From positions 248,001-312,000 of the forward strand of contig NZ_ADAQ01000012.1 in the NCBI RefSeq assembly GCF_000176515.1: a stretch of DNA of 64,000 bases, given 5' to 3'. Source of the stretch: Grimontia hollisae CIP 101886 (GTDB taxonomy: Bacteria; Pseudomonadota; Gammaproteobacteria; Enterobacterales; Vibrionaceae). The notes under the pieces are model-generated. The model saw only the letters and a program-made list of their open reading frames with translations, made no database searches and had not been told where the DNA came from. A program made the translations under genes and the position numbers. Below are positions 1 through 8,100 of the stretch, one piece after another; the stretch's first letter is position 1, and each line of letters starts with the position of its first letter.

Positions 1-165
1 GGGAGCTCACCGGATGAAGCCTTCTTCGTGAAATGCGACGCCGAAACGACGACTCAGGCTGATATTGATGCCGGTGTCGTCAACATACTGGTGGGGATGG
101 CACCCCTTAAACCTGCGGAGTTTGTTGTTGTCAGCTTCCAGCTGATGAACAACAGCGGAAGTTAA
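1..165 (+). CDS. contractile tail sheath protein, C-terminal end (partial)
   Basis: Frame 1 is open from the first base and ends at a TAA at 163-165, giving 54 residues. It contains AFFVKCDAETTTQADIDAG and NILVGMAPLKPAEFVVVSFQ, the conserved end of phage and eCIS sheath proteins, in which the last strands interlock neighbouring subunits. The sheath is the contracting outer cylinder that drives the inner tube into a target. The start is outside the window, so length and paralogue number (many eCIS carry two or three sheath genes) cannot be judged. The tube gene follows 70 bases downstream, the usual order. Identity is firm from these motifs and the context. Confidence 0.88.
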   Translation, partial: GSSPDEAFFVKCDAETTTQADIDAGVVNILVGMAPLKPAEFVVVSFQLMNNSGS

Positions 166-234
166 TCTTTCCGCCAGTGGCGGAGGTTGCTGGCGAATTC
201 AATGAATGCGAAGCATAAGTCGCGAGGGGGCGGT

Positions 235-762
235 ATGTCTCAGCTTAACGTGAATGGTCAACGGGTTGTGCCTTATCCCGGATACAAATTCATCATCAAG
301 GAAGCGGGGGGTGACGTACTGGCCGCCGTGCAGAAAGTCTCTGGTCTAAGCCGCACCGTGGAAGTTAACGAATACCGCGCAGGGGGCGACCCCTCCCACA
401 CCCGTAAATCGCCGGGTCAGGTGAAATTTGAAGCCATTACTCTTGAGCGTGGCGTGACAGAAAACCTGCAATTTGAGCAATGGGCCAATAAGGTCTGGCG
501 CATCGGCACCGAGCCGGGCGGGGAAGTCTCACTGGCGGACCTGCACAAAGATTTGATTCTCGAAGTGCTGAACGAAGCCGGCCAGAAAGTGCTGAGTTAC
601 AGCATTTACCGGTGTTGGGTATCGGAATACAAGGCATTGCCGGGACTGGATGCATCAAGCTCCGCATTCATGATCCAATCCATCAAGCTTGAGAATGAAG
701 GGTGGGAGCGCATGGCAGTGACTGCGCCGAAAGAACCCAGCTTCGTCCACCCTGAGCAGTGA
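235..762 (+). CDS. eCIS/phage-type tail tube protein
   Basis: This 175-residue protein belongs to the conserved phage tail region family that includes Afp1/Afp5 and Pvc1/Pvc5, which stack as hexamers to form the inner tube ejected on contraction. The start YPGYKFIIKEAGG, the central SPGQVKFEAITLERGVT and a C-terminal half describing a basis for beta-barrel packing are typical, as is the length. The frame is open upstream from a TTG at 187, but the ATG at 235 sits behind a purine-rich GAGGGGG and begins exactly where family members begin, so it is preferred. Sheath precedes it, and a zinc-knuckle baseplate-like gene follows by 10 bases. Confidence 0.88.
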   Translation: MSQLNVNGQRVVPYPGYKFIIKEAGGDVLAAVQKVSGLSRTVEVNEYRAGGDPSHTRKSPGQVKFEAITLERGVTENLQFEQWANKVWRIGTEPGGEVSLADLHKDLILEVLNEAGQKVLSYSIYRCWVSEYKALPGLDASSSAFMIQSIKLENEGWERMAVTAPKEPSFVHPEQ

Positions 763-772
763 GTAGACGCTG

Positions 773-1579
773 ATGGGCATGGTATTACAGACACTGGATG
801 ACAACCGGCAGGTAGATGCGTGGGAAGCCGCGTCTGGCAGGCGCACGCAGGAACGTGCGACCGTGCTGGCGAGTGCATTCATTCCGGAAGCACTGAAACC
901 GGCGTTGCCGGACTGGACGGTCGCCGGGCGTGATCATTTGTTATTGCTGGCTTACCAGCAGCAGTTTGGTGATGCCATTGAGGTTGAGGCAAAGTGCAGC
1001 GCTTGCGGTGAGAAAACCCAGCTTGCGTTCACCGTTTCTCAAATCCTCAGCACAGCATCGCCACAATTATCTGCGGCCTGGGATACTGCGCAATCAACAC
1101 TGGATACGGATGCTTACCTTCCTGCCTATCATGAGGTTACTTTCGATGGGGTAGCATGTCGCTTCCGCCTGCCGCGCATTGCAGATCTGATGTTGCTCGA
1201 ACAGAGCGATGCCATGTTGTTCCAGTTTGCCCAACGGGTGATTGACCCAGAAGGCTTCCAGCAACTTCGCGTTGCGCTGGCAGAGAAAGAGAATACCGGG
1301 CATGCCTGGGAAGCCTTGTTTGAACAGATTGAAGCGCAAATGCTGGCCCATGAACCCTTGTCGATTGTGTCACTTAATGCGATCTGCCCGGAATGCGGGG
1401 CAGAGACACCGCACCAGTTTGATATAGCCAGCCAGTTTTGGGCGCAGCTTTCCGCCAGTGTCGAAAAGCAGCTTTGGGATGTGCATCTGCTGGCTTCTGT
1501 GTATGGGTGGTCGAGCCGGGATATTCTCGCGATGAGTCCGGCCCGGCGTCGTCGCCATATCGCAATGATTATTGAGTGA
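773..1579 (+). CDS. zinc-knuckle protein of the eCIS cluster, T4 gp26-like baseplate candidate
   Basis: This 268-residue protein has two CxxC knuckles, CSAC at residues 75-78 and CPEC at 205-208, each followed by a short beta-like segment (LAFTV, HQFDI). Together they could bind one metal ion. The C-terminal end DILAMSPARRRRHIAMI matches a pattern I associate with T4 baseplate gp26-like proteins found beside tube genes in eCIS loci; that link is from memory and is only moderately secure. It lies between the tube and a disordered protein in one transcription unit. A structural or assembly role in the baseplate is inferred from position. There is no signal peptide or membrane segment. Confidence 0.6.
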   Translation: MGMVLQTLDDNRQVDAWEAASGRRTQERATVLASAFIPEALKPALPDWTVAGRDHLLLLAYQQQFGDAIEVEAKCSACGEKTQLAFTVSQILSTASPQLSAAWDTAQSTLDTDAYLPAYHEVTFDGVACRFRLPRIADLMLLEQSDAMLFQFAQRVIDPEGFQQLRVALAEKENTGHAWEALFEQIEAQMLAHEPLSIVSLNAICPECGAETPHQFDIASQFWAQLSASVEKQLWDVHLLASVYGWSSRDILAMSPARRRRHIAMIIE

Positions 1580-1591
1580 CGGGGAGGAAAT

Positions 1592-2401
1592 ATGAGTAGA
1601 GGTCTCACCCAGTTTCTCCGCCGCAATGTCACCGGCGAACAGTCACTCAAACCAGTGGTACGCTCTTATTACTCTCACATGGCAGAGACGGCATACAGCC
1701 CGGCGGATCACAATAATAGTGACACTGTCACGGACTGGTTGAGGCCTGAGCCATCGATAACAGTGTCGAAGAGACAGCAAAGTCACGCGGAACATGTAAA
1801 TAAAGCAACGCGTGACAACCAGGCGCATATGCCGGGTTCACAACCTGATTTTAACAGGGAAGTGGCCTTCCCTAAGTCTTCAGACACTATTTCTGAGACG
1901 CCAAAAAATCATGAGAAACAAGACGAGCAGGACAGTGTCGAACCTGAGCGCATCACATCAAAGGCTCGCCCAGAAAGCCTTCAGCCAGACGAGGGCAATT
2001 CAGACTTTCCGGAGCGCCGGCACCACACTGATTTTCCTCGGATTGAAACCAGAGTGCCTTCAACAACACTCGCGAATAAGCAAAAAAAGACTCTGGCAGA
2101 GCTGCGGGATTTAGAGCCCGAATCTCAGGGAAATGAACCCAGTAAGCAAGCCAAAACACAGCCTGATAAGCGGAGGGACTTCACCAGGCAGGTTGCGGCA
2201 TCCATTTTGGGCAATGACGCGACAACTTCCCGGGAATCACTGTTGATTGCTGAGCCAGTGACAGACCCTGTTGAGGTATCAGTTACCATCAACCATGTCT
2301 CAATCGTGCCTGCAGCAAAAACCCCAGAGAAAAAAGCACTCAGCTGGAAGCCCCCAGTGAGCCTTACCGATTACCTTCGTGAGCGCCGGGAGGGTAACTG
2401 A
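1592..2401 (+). CDS. low-complexity, probably disordered eCIS-locus protein
   Basis: The 269-residue product starts MSRGLTQFLRRNVTGE behind GGGGAGGAAAT and ends SLTDYLRERREGN. The middle, residues about 40-230, is rich in Ser, Asp, Glu, Pro, Gln and Lys with hardly any hydrophobic clusters, so it is probably unfolded. Only the two ends look conserved or structured. Proteins of this kind, with short conserved ends and a variable middle, occur at this position in other eCIS operons, but I know of no assigned function. It overlaps the next gene by one base (TGATG), implying coupled translation. It could be an assembly factor, an adaptor or a short length-determining protein; nothing in the sequence decides this. 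Confidence 0.55.
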   Translation: MSRGLTQFLRRNVTGEQSLKPVVRSYYSHMAETAYSPADHNNSDTVTDWLRPEPSITVSKRQQSHAEHVNKATRDNQAHMPGSQPDFNREVAFPKSSDTISETPKNHEKQDEQDSVEPERITSKARPESLQPDEGNSDFPERRHHTDFPRIETRVPSTTLANKQKKTLAELRDLEPESQGNEPSKQAKTQPDKRRDFTRQVAASILGNDATTSRESLLIAEPVTDPVEVSVTINHVSIVPAAKTPEKKALSWKPPVSLTDYLRERREGN

Positions 2402-3708
2402 TGAGCAGTGCACTGGCGATTGCAGGCATCACCCAACTGTTGCGTGATCTGCTCAATGACGGATTGGTTGATAACGACGTTGCCAGTGTGGTTAACACCA
2501 ATGTTCCTGTGCATGCACTGCCGCCGGATCAAATGCTGGCACAGGAAGATGAGAATGCGCCGGCATTGAATGTGTTCCTGTATCACACTGAAGTGAACGC
2601 CGCATGGGCAAACCAATGTCTGCCAACGCGTGACAACCGTGGCGACAAAATCAATAACACGCCGCTGCCGCTGGATTTGTTCTATATCATCAGCGCCTAT
2701 GGCACGGCTGATTTGCATAACGACGTGCTGCTTGGTTATGCGATGCAAATCCTTCATGAACACCCGGGTTTTACCCGTGCTGAAATCCAGACTGCGTTAA
2801 ACCCGGCTCCCGCCATTGCCTCGGGACTGCCGCCGCTTCTGCAGGCATTGGCCGATACCGGGCTTGCCGGGCAGGCAGAAGCAATCCGTATTGCGCACCA
2901 TCCTATGCCTGTGTCGGAAAAATCCGCGTTATGGAGCGCATTACAAAGCCAGTACCGGCCGTCAGCGACCTATCGCGTATCAACCGTGCTGATGCAGGTT
3001 GAAGATGCCACGCAACAGGCACTGCCGGTATTGACCATCGGTCCGGAGAATGAAGGGGTGGATCTCCAGCCGGATTTGATCCCCTCTTTGCCACAACTGG
3101 TGCGCGTTATTCCACCCGCTTTGCAGCCCAGTGCGAGGTTAGGTGACACCCTGGACACCGAAGGTTTTTCGCTTGATGGGGCGAATCCCCGTTTTACACT
3201 CTCACATATCTCACAGGAGGTGGAACACACAATCAATGCCGATGCAGGCGGAACAGCTCGCATACAGTCACTGACACTGCCCAATGCGGGTGCCAATTGG
3301 ACAGCAGGTATCTATTCACTTTTCTTTTCTGCTGACGTTGGCGGTCAAACACTACAATCCAATCGACTTTCCGCCCAAATCGCCCCTGTGATGACCTTGC
3401 CGCCCACCAGCGTGGTGCGGCAAGGTCAAACGGTGGTTGTCACCGTCAGGGTGACACCACACGCATCCCCCGGACAACAGGCCACCATGTGGCTCGGCAG
3501 TGAAGGGGCGACTGCCGAACCTGTCACTGTTGCAACAGACACACTGGTGTTTGTCTTCGGGCTGCTTGCAGCGGGAAACTACCCGGCAAGGCTGCGTGTT
3601 GATGGCGTGGACAGCTTGTTTATCCTGCGCGACAGGCCACCGATTGCACCGCACTTTACACCACGCTCACCCGTTTACGATCCTACCCAGGTAGTAATGG
3701 TGCCATGA
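2401..3708 (+). CDS. DUF4255 (Pvc16/Afp16-like) tail terminator protein
   Basis: The 435-residue protein starts with a DUF4255 domain (residues about 5-190): SALAIAGITQLLRDLL, NVFLYHTEVNAAW and LPLDLFYIISAYG are typical. In Afp and PVC particles the DUF4255 protein Afp16/Pvc16 caps the top of the tube and sheath and fixes the end of assembly. The remaining half (about 200-435) is beta-rich with repeated VxPPxLQPSARLGDT and VVVTVRV segments, consistent with one or two Ig-like domains, as in the longer members of the family. It overlaps the disordered gene upstream by 1 base and the ATPase gene by 4 bases (ATGA), so all three are translationally coupled. Confidence 0.82.
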   Translation: MSSALAIAGITQLLRDLLNDGLVDNDVASVVNTNVPVHALPPDQMLAQEDENAPALNVFLYHTEVNAAWANQCLPTRDNRGDKINNTPLPLDLFYIISAYGTADLHNDVLLGYAMQILHEHPGFTRAEIQTALNPAPAIASGLPPLLQALADTGLAGQAEAIRIAHHPMPVSEKSALWSALQSQYRPSATYRVSTVLMQVEDATQQALPVLTIGPENEGVDLQPDLIPSLPQLVRVIPPALQPSARLGDTLDTEGFSLDGANPRFTLSHISQEVEHTINADAGGTARIQSLTLPNAGANWTAGIYSLFFSADVGGQTLQSNRLSAQIAPVMTLPPTSVVRQGQTVVVTVRVTPHASPGQQATMWLGSEGATAEPVTVATDTLVFVFGLLAAGNYPARLRVDGVDSLFILRDRPPIAPHFTPRSPVYDPTQVVMVP

Positions 3709-5711
3709 TGGCCGGGCCTATTGCGTTTTCCATGACAGGGCAGCAACAGGCCGCGCAGCAATCACTGGCGCGCTGGCAAGCCTTAAATAATGCACATTTG
3801 GCCGCATTGGTTGAATGGGCCACCTGCCTGCTTTCTGACCATGAGAATGCGTCGTCTCAACCTGTTGCCACGATTAATGCCCGGTTTGGCGCGGAAACCC
3901 CAAACGGGCATCCCAGTGCGGTGAATGTGCTCGGCGAGCGGTTTGGGCTGAATGACAGCGATCAGGGGGTGTTGGCACTGGTTATCGCTGCGGCGATTGA
4001 ACCGGCAGTCCGGGAGCGCTGCGTATCGCTTACAGGCAATCGTTCCCAACCCTTTCCCACTGCGATGCTGTGCGTCTCTCGTATCCCGGAATGTGACTGG
4101 AGCAGTTTTTCACCACACTCACCGCTCAGGTACTGGTTGCTGGTGGAATGGCAGTCTCTGGGCTCGGGGGATGGTGTGCTGAATGCAGATGAACGGATAG
4201 TGAATTTTGCCCGGGGAATCGGGTATATCGATGAGCGTCTCTCGGTGTTGCTGGAGCCTGCTGAGGCAGGCGCTTTCGCCGCTTTGACGTCATCCCAACG
4301 CCAGCCACTGGATGCCGCGCTTAATTTTCTTGCCCAGAACCAACATGCAGACAGCGAACCTGCGACGACAGTGTTTGAGTTATTTGGTGATGATGCCTTT
4401 GCCAGAAAAGCCATGGCACAGGCGGTTGCAACTGAGTTGAACTGCGATCTCCAATGCATCCATGCCGCGAACTTACCTCTCCGGGCAAATGACCTGGATG
4501 CCCTTGCCCGGCTTTGGCTGAGAGAAGCCGGTCTGTTGCCCTTGCTGCTTCTGGTAGAGCAGGCAGACGATGCCCATATTCAAAAACAGGTTGCGCAGTT
4601 TGTGGCGAGGTTACATGGGGTCGTACTGGTAGACACCGGGCGCCCGGCCGCAGCGCTGACAACGAAGAGCTTCCCGCTTGAGGTGAAGCGGCCCACGGTT
4701 GAAGAGCAGGCGTCTCTCTGGGCTGACCTGTTGCCCGCAACCGACAATCATCTTCCGGCCAGACTCGCCGAACAGTTTTCAATGAGTGAACCGGACATTT
4801 TCCGCGCCGTCTCGGTTGCTGCGGCACAGAGTCAGGCTGGTGAAGATGAACAGTTTGAAAAGGCGTTGTGGCGGATTTGCCAGCGTGGTGCATCCGGCGA
4901 GCTCTCGAAACTCGCGCAACGCATCGCGTGTAAGGCAACGTGGGACACACTGGTGCTACCCGAAACCCAGACTCGCATGTTGCAGCAACTTACCTCGCAG
5001 GTTGAGCGCCGCAGCCGGGTGTATCAGTCCTGGGGATTCCGTGACCGTATGAGCCGGGGAATGGGGATCAGCGCCCTGTTCAGCGGTGAAAGCGGCACCG
5101 GGAAAACCATGGCGGCAGAGGTGATTGCCAACGCCCTTAACCTCGACCTTTACCGTATTGACCTTGCCAGCGTGATCAGTAAATACATTGGCGAAACCGA
5201 AAAGAAAATGCGGGCCTTGTTTCAGGCTGCAGAGCGTTGCGGGGCGATGCTTTTCTTTGATGAGGCTGATGCCCTGTTTGGCAAGCGCGGCGAAGTAAAA
5301 AACAGCAATGATCGCTTTGCCAACATCGGCATTGACGATTTGCTGCAGCGGATTGAAATGTTTAACGGGGTGGCGATCCTTGCGACCAACCTGAAATCCC
5401 AGATAGACAAAGCCTTTATGCGTCGCCTGCGTTTTGTGGTGGAGTTCCCGTTCCCGTCGCCAGCCGAAAGGGCGCGGATATGGCAAACCGTGTTCCCGCC
5501 ACAGACCCCGCTGGCTGAAGACGTCAATCCCGCCCGCCTTGCCCGTCTGAACCTGACCGGTGGCAGTATCCACAATGTGGCGCTCAATGGCGCTTTCCTT
5601 GCCGCACAGCACAATGAAACAGTTTCCATGCGCTGGCTGATGGAAGCGGCCGCAGCGGAGCTTCAAAAGCTGGAGCGACCGATAAAACCGGGGGATTTGC
5701 ATTATGGCTGA
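3705..5711 (+). CDS. eCIS AAA+ ATPase (Pvc15/Afp15-like)
   Basis: This 668-residue protein carries a C-terminal AAA+ module: Walker A GESGTGKT at residues 461-468, Walker B MLFFDEAD with Asp519-Glu520, a sensor-1 region ILATNLKSQID and arginines after AFMRRLRF. The N-terminal 400 residues hold a second, degenerate ATPase-like region without a usable Walker A. In Photorhabdus PVC and Serratia Afp the equivalent ATPase is required for loading or stability of effectors rather than for contraction, and this gene lies directly before the putative effector gene, overlapping it by 8 bases. It is not a ClpV homologue, which argues against a type VI system. Confidence 0.87.
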   Translation: MMAGPIAFSMTGQQQAAQQSLARWQALNNAHLAALVEWATCLLSDHENASSQPVATINARFGAETPNGHPSAVNVLGERFGLNDSDQGVLALVIAAAIEPAVRERCVSLTGNRSQPFPTAMLCVSRIPECDWSSFSPHSPLRYWLLVEWQSLGSGDGVLNADERIVNFARGIGYIDERLSVLLEPAEAGAFAALTSSQRQPLDAALNFLAQNQHADSEPATTVFELFGDDAFARKAMAQAVATELNCDLQCIHAANLPLRANDLDALARLWLREAGLLPLLLLVEQADDAHIQKQVAQFVARLHGVVLVDTGRPAAALTTKSFPLEVKRPTVEEQASLWADLLPATDNHLPARLAEQFSMSEPDIFRAVSVAAAQSQAGEDEQFEKALWRICQRGASGELSKLAQRIACKATWDTLVLPETQTRMLQQLTSQVERRSRVYQSWGFRDRMSRGMGISALFSGESGTGKTMAAEVIANALNLDLYRIDLASVISKYIGETEKKMRALFQAAERCGAMLFFDEADALFGKRGEVKNSNDRFANIGIDDLLQRIEMFNGVAILATNLKSQIDKAFMRRLRFVVEFPFPSPAERARIWQTVFPPQTPLAEDVNPARLARLNLTGGSIHNVALNGAFLAAQHNETVSMRWLMEAAAAELQKLERPIKPGDLHYG

Positions 5712-7239
5712 GTATGCTTCACGTCAGGCGAAAACACCGGAGAATGATCCTGCTAGTTCCACGGCGCGCAACCACTTTGTGGTCCAGAAAAAGTGTGGGT
5801 GTGGCAATTCTTCGCCCCAGGGGGGGACGTGTCCAGCCTGCGCCGCAAAGGCGGCGACAACGAGTCCAATGCTGAAAAGGCCTGCAACCAGCGCCGGTTC
5901 CATGCAGCCAGACGGGGCGATTCCCCAGACCCTGCGGGAACGTGCCGAGCAAACCTTTGGGGCGTCGTTACCCGACGTCAATTTCTATACAGGTGGCACA
6001 GCCCAACATTATGCCCGCCAGCTGCAGGCCAAAGCCTTTACCACCGGAACCGATGTGTATTTTGGCAACGGTTTTTACCGGCCTGATACCCCACAAGGAC
6101 TTCGCCTGATTGGACACGAACTGACGCACGTGATGCAACAGCGGCGCGGGCTGGCATTTTCGAAACTTCAGGGGGCAGGGGATATCTACGAACGTGAAGC
6201 GGACAGTGGTGGTGATGCGTTTGCTTCCGGAAAACGTTTTACTGTGTCGTCGCCCCAAGGCTCGATTGGCCGGTTTCCGCAAAAAATGGGGGCGGATGAA
6301 TCTGCTGAGGCGGTGGGCACAGAGAATCCAAATCATGGGCTCGACTTCCTTGGCGAGGTGTGGGATCAGGATGAACTGGCCAGTACCCTGAGTAGCTTTC
6401 GAGACATGGAAGATAGCGAGCGCAAGTTGGTCCTGATCCCTGAATCAGCGGTAGAGAGCATCGGCCGAGCCCCTGCGGAAAATGCCCCGTTGGCGCAGAC
6501 TAAGTTGCTCGACAGTGCCAGCAATCCACCCCTAAGGCGTTCTGTCATCCAGCGGGCGATTGTCGCCGGATGTAACGTACCCACAATGACAGCCAGTCAG
6601 ATCGGGGTTGCTGCGCATATGCAGATAGGCGGCGCCTGCGGGCTTTTGCACGCGGTGAGCCCTGCTTCCAATTGTCTGGGTGGCGGGCATCCTGGATTTC
6701 AAATCCCTGGCTCAACGCGTCCAGACATGGTTATCCAATACCCCATGGGGCCACTTATTGATGAAGTGGGCGAAATCAAACCGGCTTCCTGGCTCAATCC
6801 CAATAACAACCGACAGGCAGCGGCTGAGCAACAACTGAATACCGATATTGCCAATTATCAGCGGATTATTGGCCCGGCGACGTCAATGTGGTCATTTGCT
6901 TTTCCACGAGTCACGTTCGTAGCAAACCCCAGCCAATGGATCCGTGTCTGGCCGGCAACAGGGGCGTCAGCATCGAATGGCGTCCACTATTACAGCTGTT
7001 ACAACAAGCCTCGCAGAAGACCACGCCCTGTCCCCATTACCGTTCCCCAGCCTGTTCCTGTTGTCAATCCAAAACCTGTTACCCCGAGAGTTCGCACGCC
7101 TGTCGTGACACCTGAAGTGGTTGTGGGCGGTGCTGCCGCGGTGGGGCTTGGCTATTTGATTTACCGTGGGGTGCGGATGATCCCGTCACTGGCACCACCA
7201 TTATGGTGGACGATACCCGGCAACCTTGCGGTGCCGTAG
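5704..7239 (+). CDS. DUF4157 protein with C-terminal nuclease-like extension, putative eCIS effector
   Basis: The 511-residue product has four parts. Residues 29-50 form a Cys ribbon (C31, C33, C43, C46). Residues about 70-170 are a DUF4157 domain with HELTH at 138-142 and a possible third ligand in EREAD at 163-167, the pattern of a zinc metallopeptidase. Residues about 285-432 contain RPD (Asp341) and GEIKP (Glu357, Lys359), then a helix with QQLNTDIANYQR, resembling the D...ExK core of PD-(D/E)XK nucleases. Residues 435-470 are Arg/Pro/Val rich and precede a hydrophobic segment near 471-490. DUF4157 is a hallmark of eCIS operons and is found on effectors. The DUF4157 call is firm; the nuclease reading is inference from one motif set. 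The zinc motif might instead serve self-cleavage. Confidence 0.75.
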   Translation: MAEYASRQAKTPENDPASSTARNHFVVQKKCGCGNSSPQGGTCPACAAKAATTSPMLKRPATSAGSMQPDGAIPQTLRERAEQTFGASLPDVNFYTGGTAQHYARQLQAKAFTTGTDVYFGNGFYRPDTPQGLRLIGHELTHVMQQRRGLAFSKLQGAGDIYEREADSGGDAFASGKRFTVSSPQGSIGRFPQKMGADESAEAVGTENPNHGLDFLGEVWDQDELASTLSSFRDMEDSERKLVLIPESAVESIGRAPAENAPLAQTKLLDSASNPPLRRSVIQRAIVAGCNVPTMTASQIGVAAHMQIGGACGLLHAVSPASNCLGGGHPGFQIPGSTRPDMVIQYPMGPLIDEVGEIKPASWLNPNNNRQAAAEQQLNTDIANYQRIIGPATSMWSFAFPRVTFVANPSQWIRVWPATGASASNGVHYYSCYNKPRRRPRPVPITVPQPVPVVNPKPVTPRVRTPVVTPEVVVGGAAAVGLGYLIYRGVRMIPSLAPPLWWTIPGNLAVP

Positions 7240-7247
7240 GAGGACAT

Positions 7248-7457
7248 ATGAAAGTCACGATTCAGTTTGATCATATCCACATCGCTGAAAATGCCTCTTA
7301 CCGCGAGATTTATCGGGCCCTGTCTGATGCCATGCGGGAAAACTGGCCAGCTGTCGCGTCCATACCGGCAGAGCGCCAGCAACTGGCACAACAACGTGCG
7401 GCATCTGTGGCCGCACGCGATTTAATCCGAACATTGGCAGTCAGGAGGACACGCTAG
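7248..7457 (+). CDS. small eCIS-locus protein of unknown function
   Basis: This 69-residue protein starts MKVTIQFDHIHIAENASYRE at an ATG behind TAGGAGGACAT, a near-perfect ribosome binding site. The first 12 residues alternate as a beta strand, and the rest (about 16-66) reads as two helices ending in basic RTLAVRRTR. I do not recognise a family. It sits 8 bases after the putative effector gene and touches the tube-adaptor gene (TAG ATG). That position would suit an effector-specific chaperone, an immunity-like factor or a small structural adaptor; the sequence does not choose between them. A longer frame from 7203 lacks a ribosome site and overlaps the effector gene. Confidence 0.6.
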   Translation: MKVTIQFDHIHIAENASYREIYRALSDAMRENWPAVASIPAERQQLAQQRAASVAARDLIRTLAVRRTR

Positions 7458-8081
7458 ATGTTGTCTTCCCAGCCGAACTATTTGAAAGCGGGCATTGTAT
7501 TGCTGGATCCGCAAACCGCTGATCCTGTCAGTGCGATCCCGCTGTTGATTAACCCGGAGTCACTCAGCACCCAGTTTGAGGTGAAAGCCCCGTCGACCTC
7601 TGACACCCGTAATGAGCAATTACGTTTGAATGGCCCGCCGAAAGAGACGATCACCTTTGATGCCATTCTGGATGCGACCGATGCGATGTCGAGGGGCGAT
7701 GAAGATGCCGTGAAATACGGCATCGGTCATTACATTGCGGCGCTGCGAAGCCTGATTTCACCAACCAAGCGCCAGCTTCTGGATAACGATGCGCTTGCCC
7801 GACAAGGCAAGCTCACCATCATTCCGATGACGCAACCCTTACCGGTATTCAGTTGGGGGTTACAACGCAGGATGCCGGTAAAAGTGGGGAGCCTTTCCGT
7901 GACAGAAGAGTTTTTCAGCGCACGCCTGAACCCCATCCGGGCCAAAGCCAGTCTTTCGTTGCAGGTATTGTCGGTTGACGATCTTGGTTTTGACCATCCG
8001 GCATCTTCACTGTTTTTGCATTATTTGGATGGCATTGAAAAGCAGGCAGCGAAAGTGATCAAACCCGCGCTTGGCGGATGA
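7458..8081 (+). CDS. CIS tube-adaptor protein (N-terminal part of Afp7/Pvc7 type)
   Basis: This 207-residue protein starts AGIVLLDPQTADPVSAIPL and continues LLINPESLSTQFEVK. The I/V-P-L-x-x-NPE-S-L pattern near the start is characteristic of the CIS tube domain, found in proteins that join the end of the tube to the hub. In Afp7/Pvc7 this domain is fused to a C-terminal LysM domain; here the LysM-like part is a separate gene starting 19 bases downstream. An AGGAGG lies ahead of the ATG, which directly follows the stop of the 69-residue gene. The protein is expected in the baseplate centre. There is no signal peptide. Confidence 0.8.
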   Translation: MLSSQPNYLKAGIVLLDPQTADPVSAIPLLINPESLSTQFEVKAPSTSDTRNEQLRLNGPPKETITFDAILDATDAMSRGDEDAVKYGIGHYIAALRSLISPTKRQLLDNDALARQGKLTIIPMTQPLPVFSWGLQRRMPVKVGSLSVTEEFFSARLNPIRAKASLSLQVLSVDDLGFDHPASSLFLHYLDGIEKQAAKVIKPALGG

Positions 8082-8100
8082 CAGGGAGGAATAAGCGACG

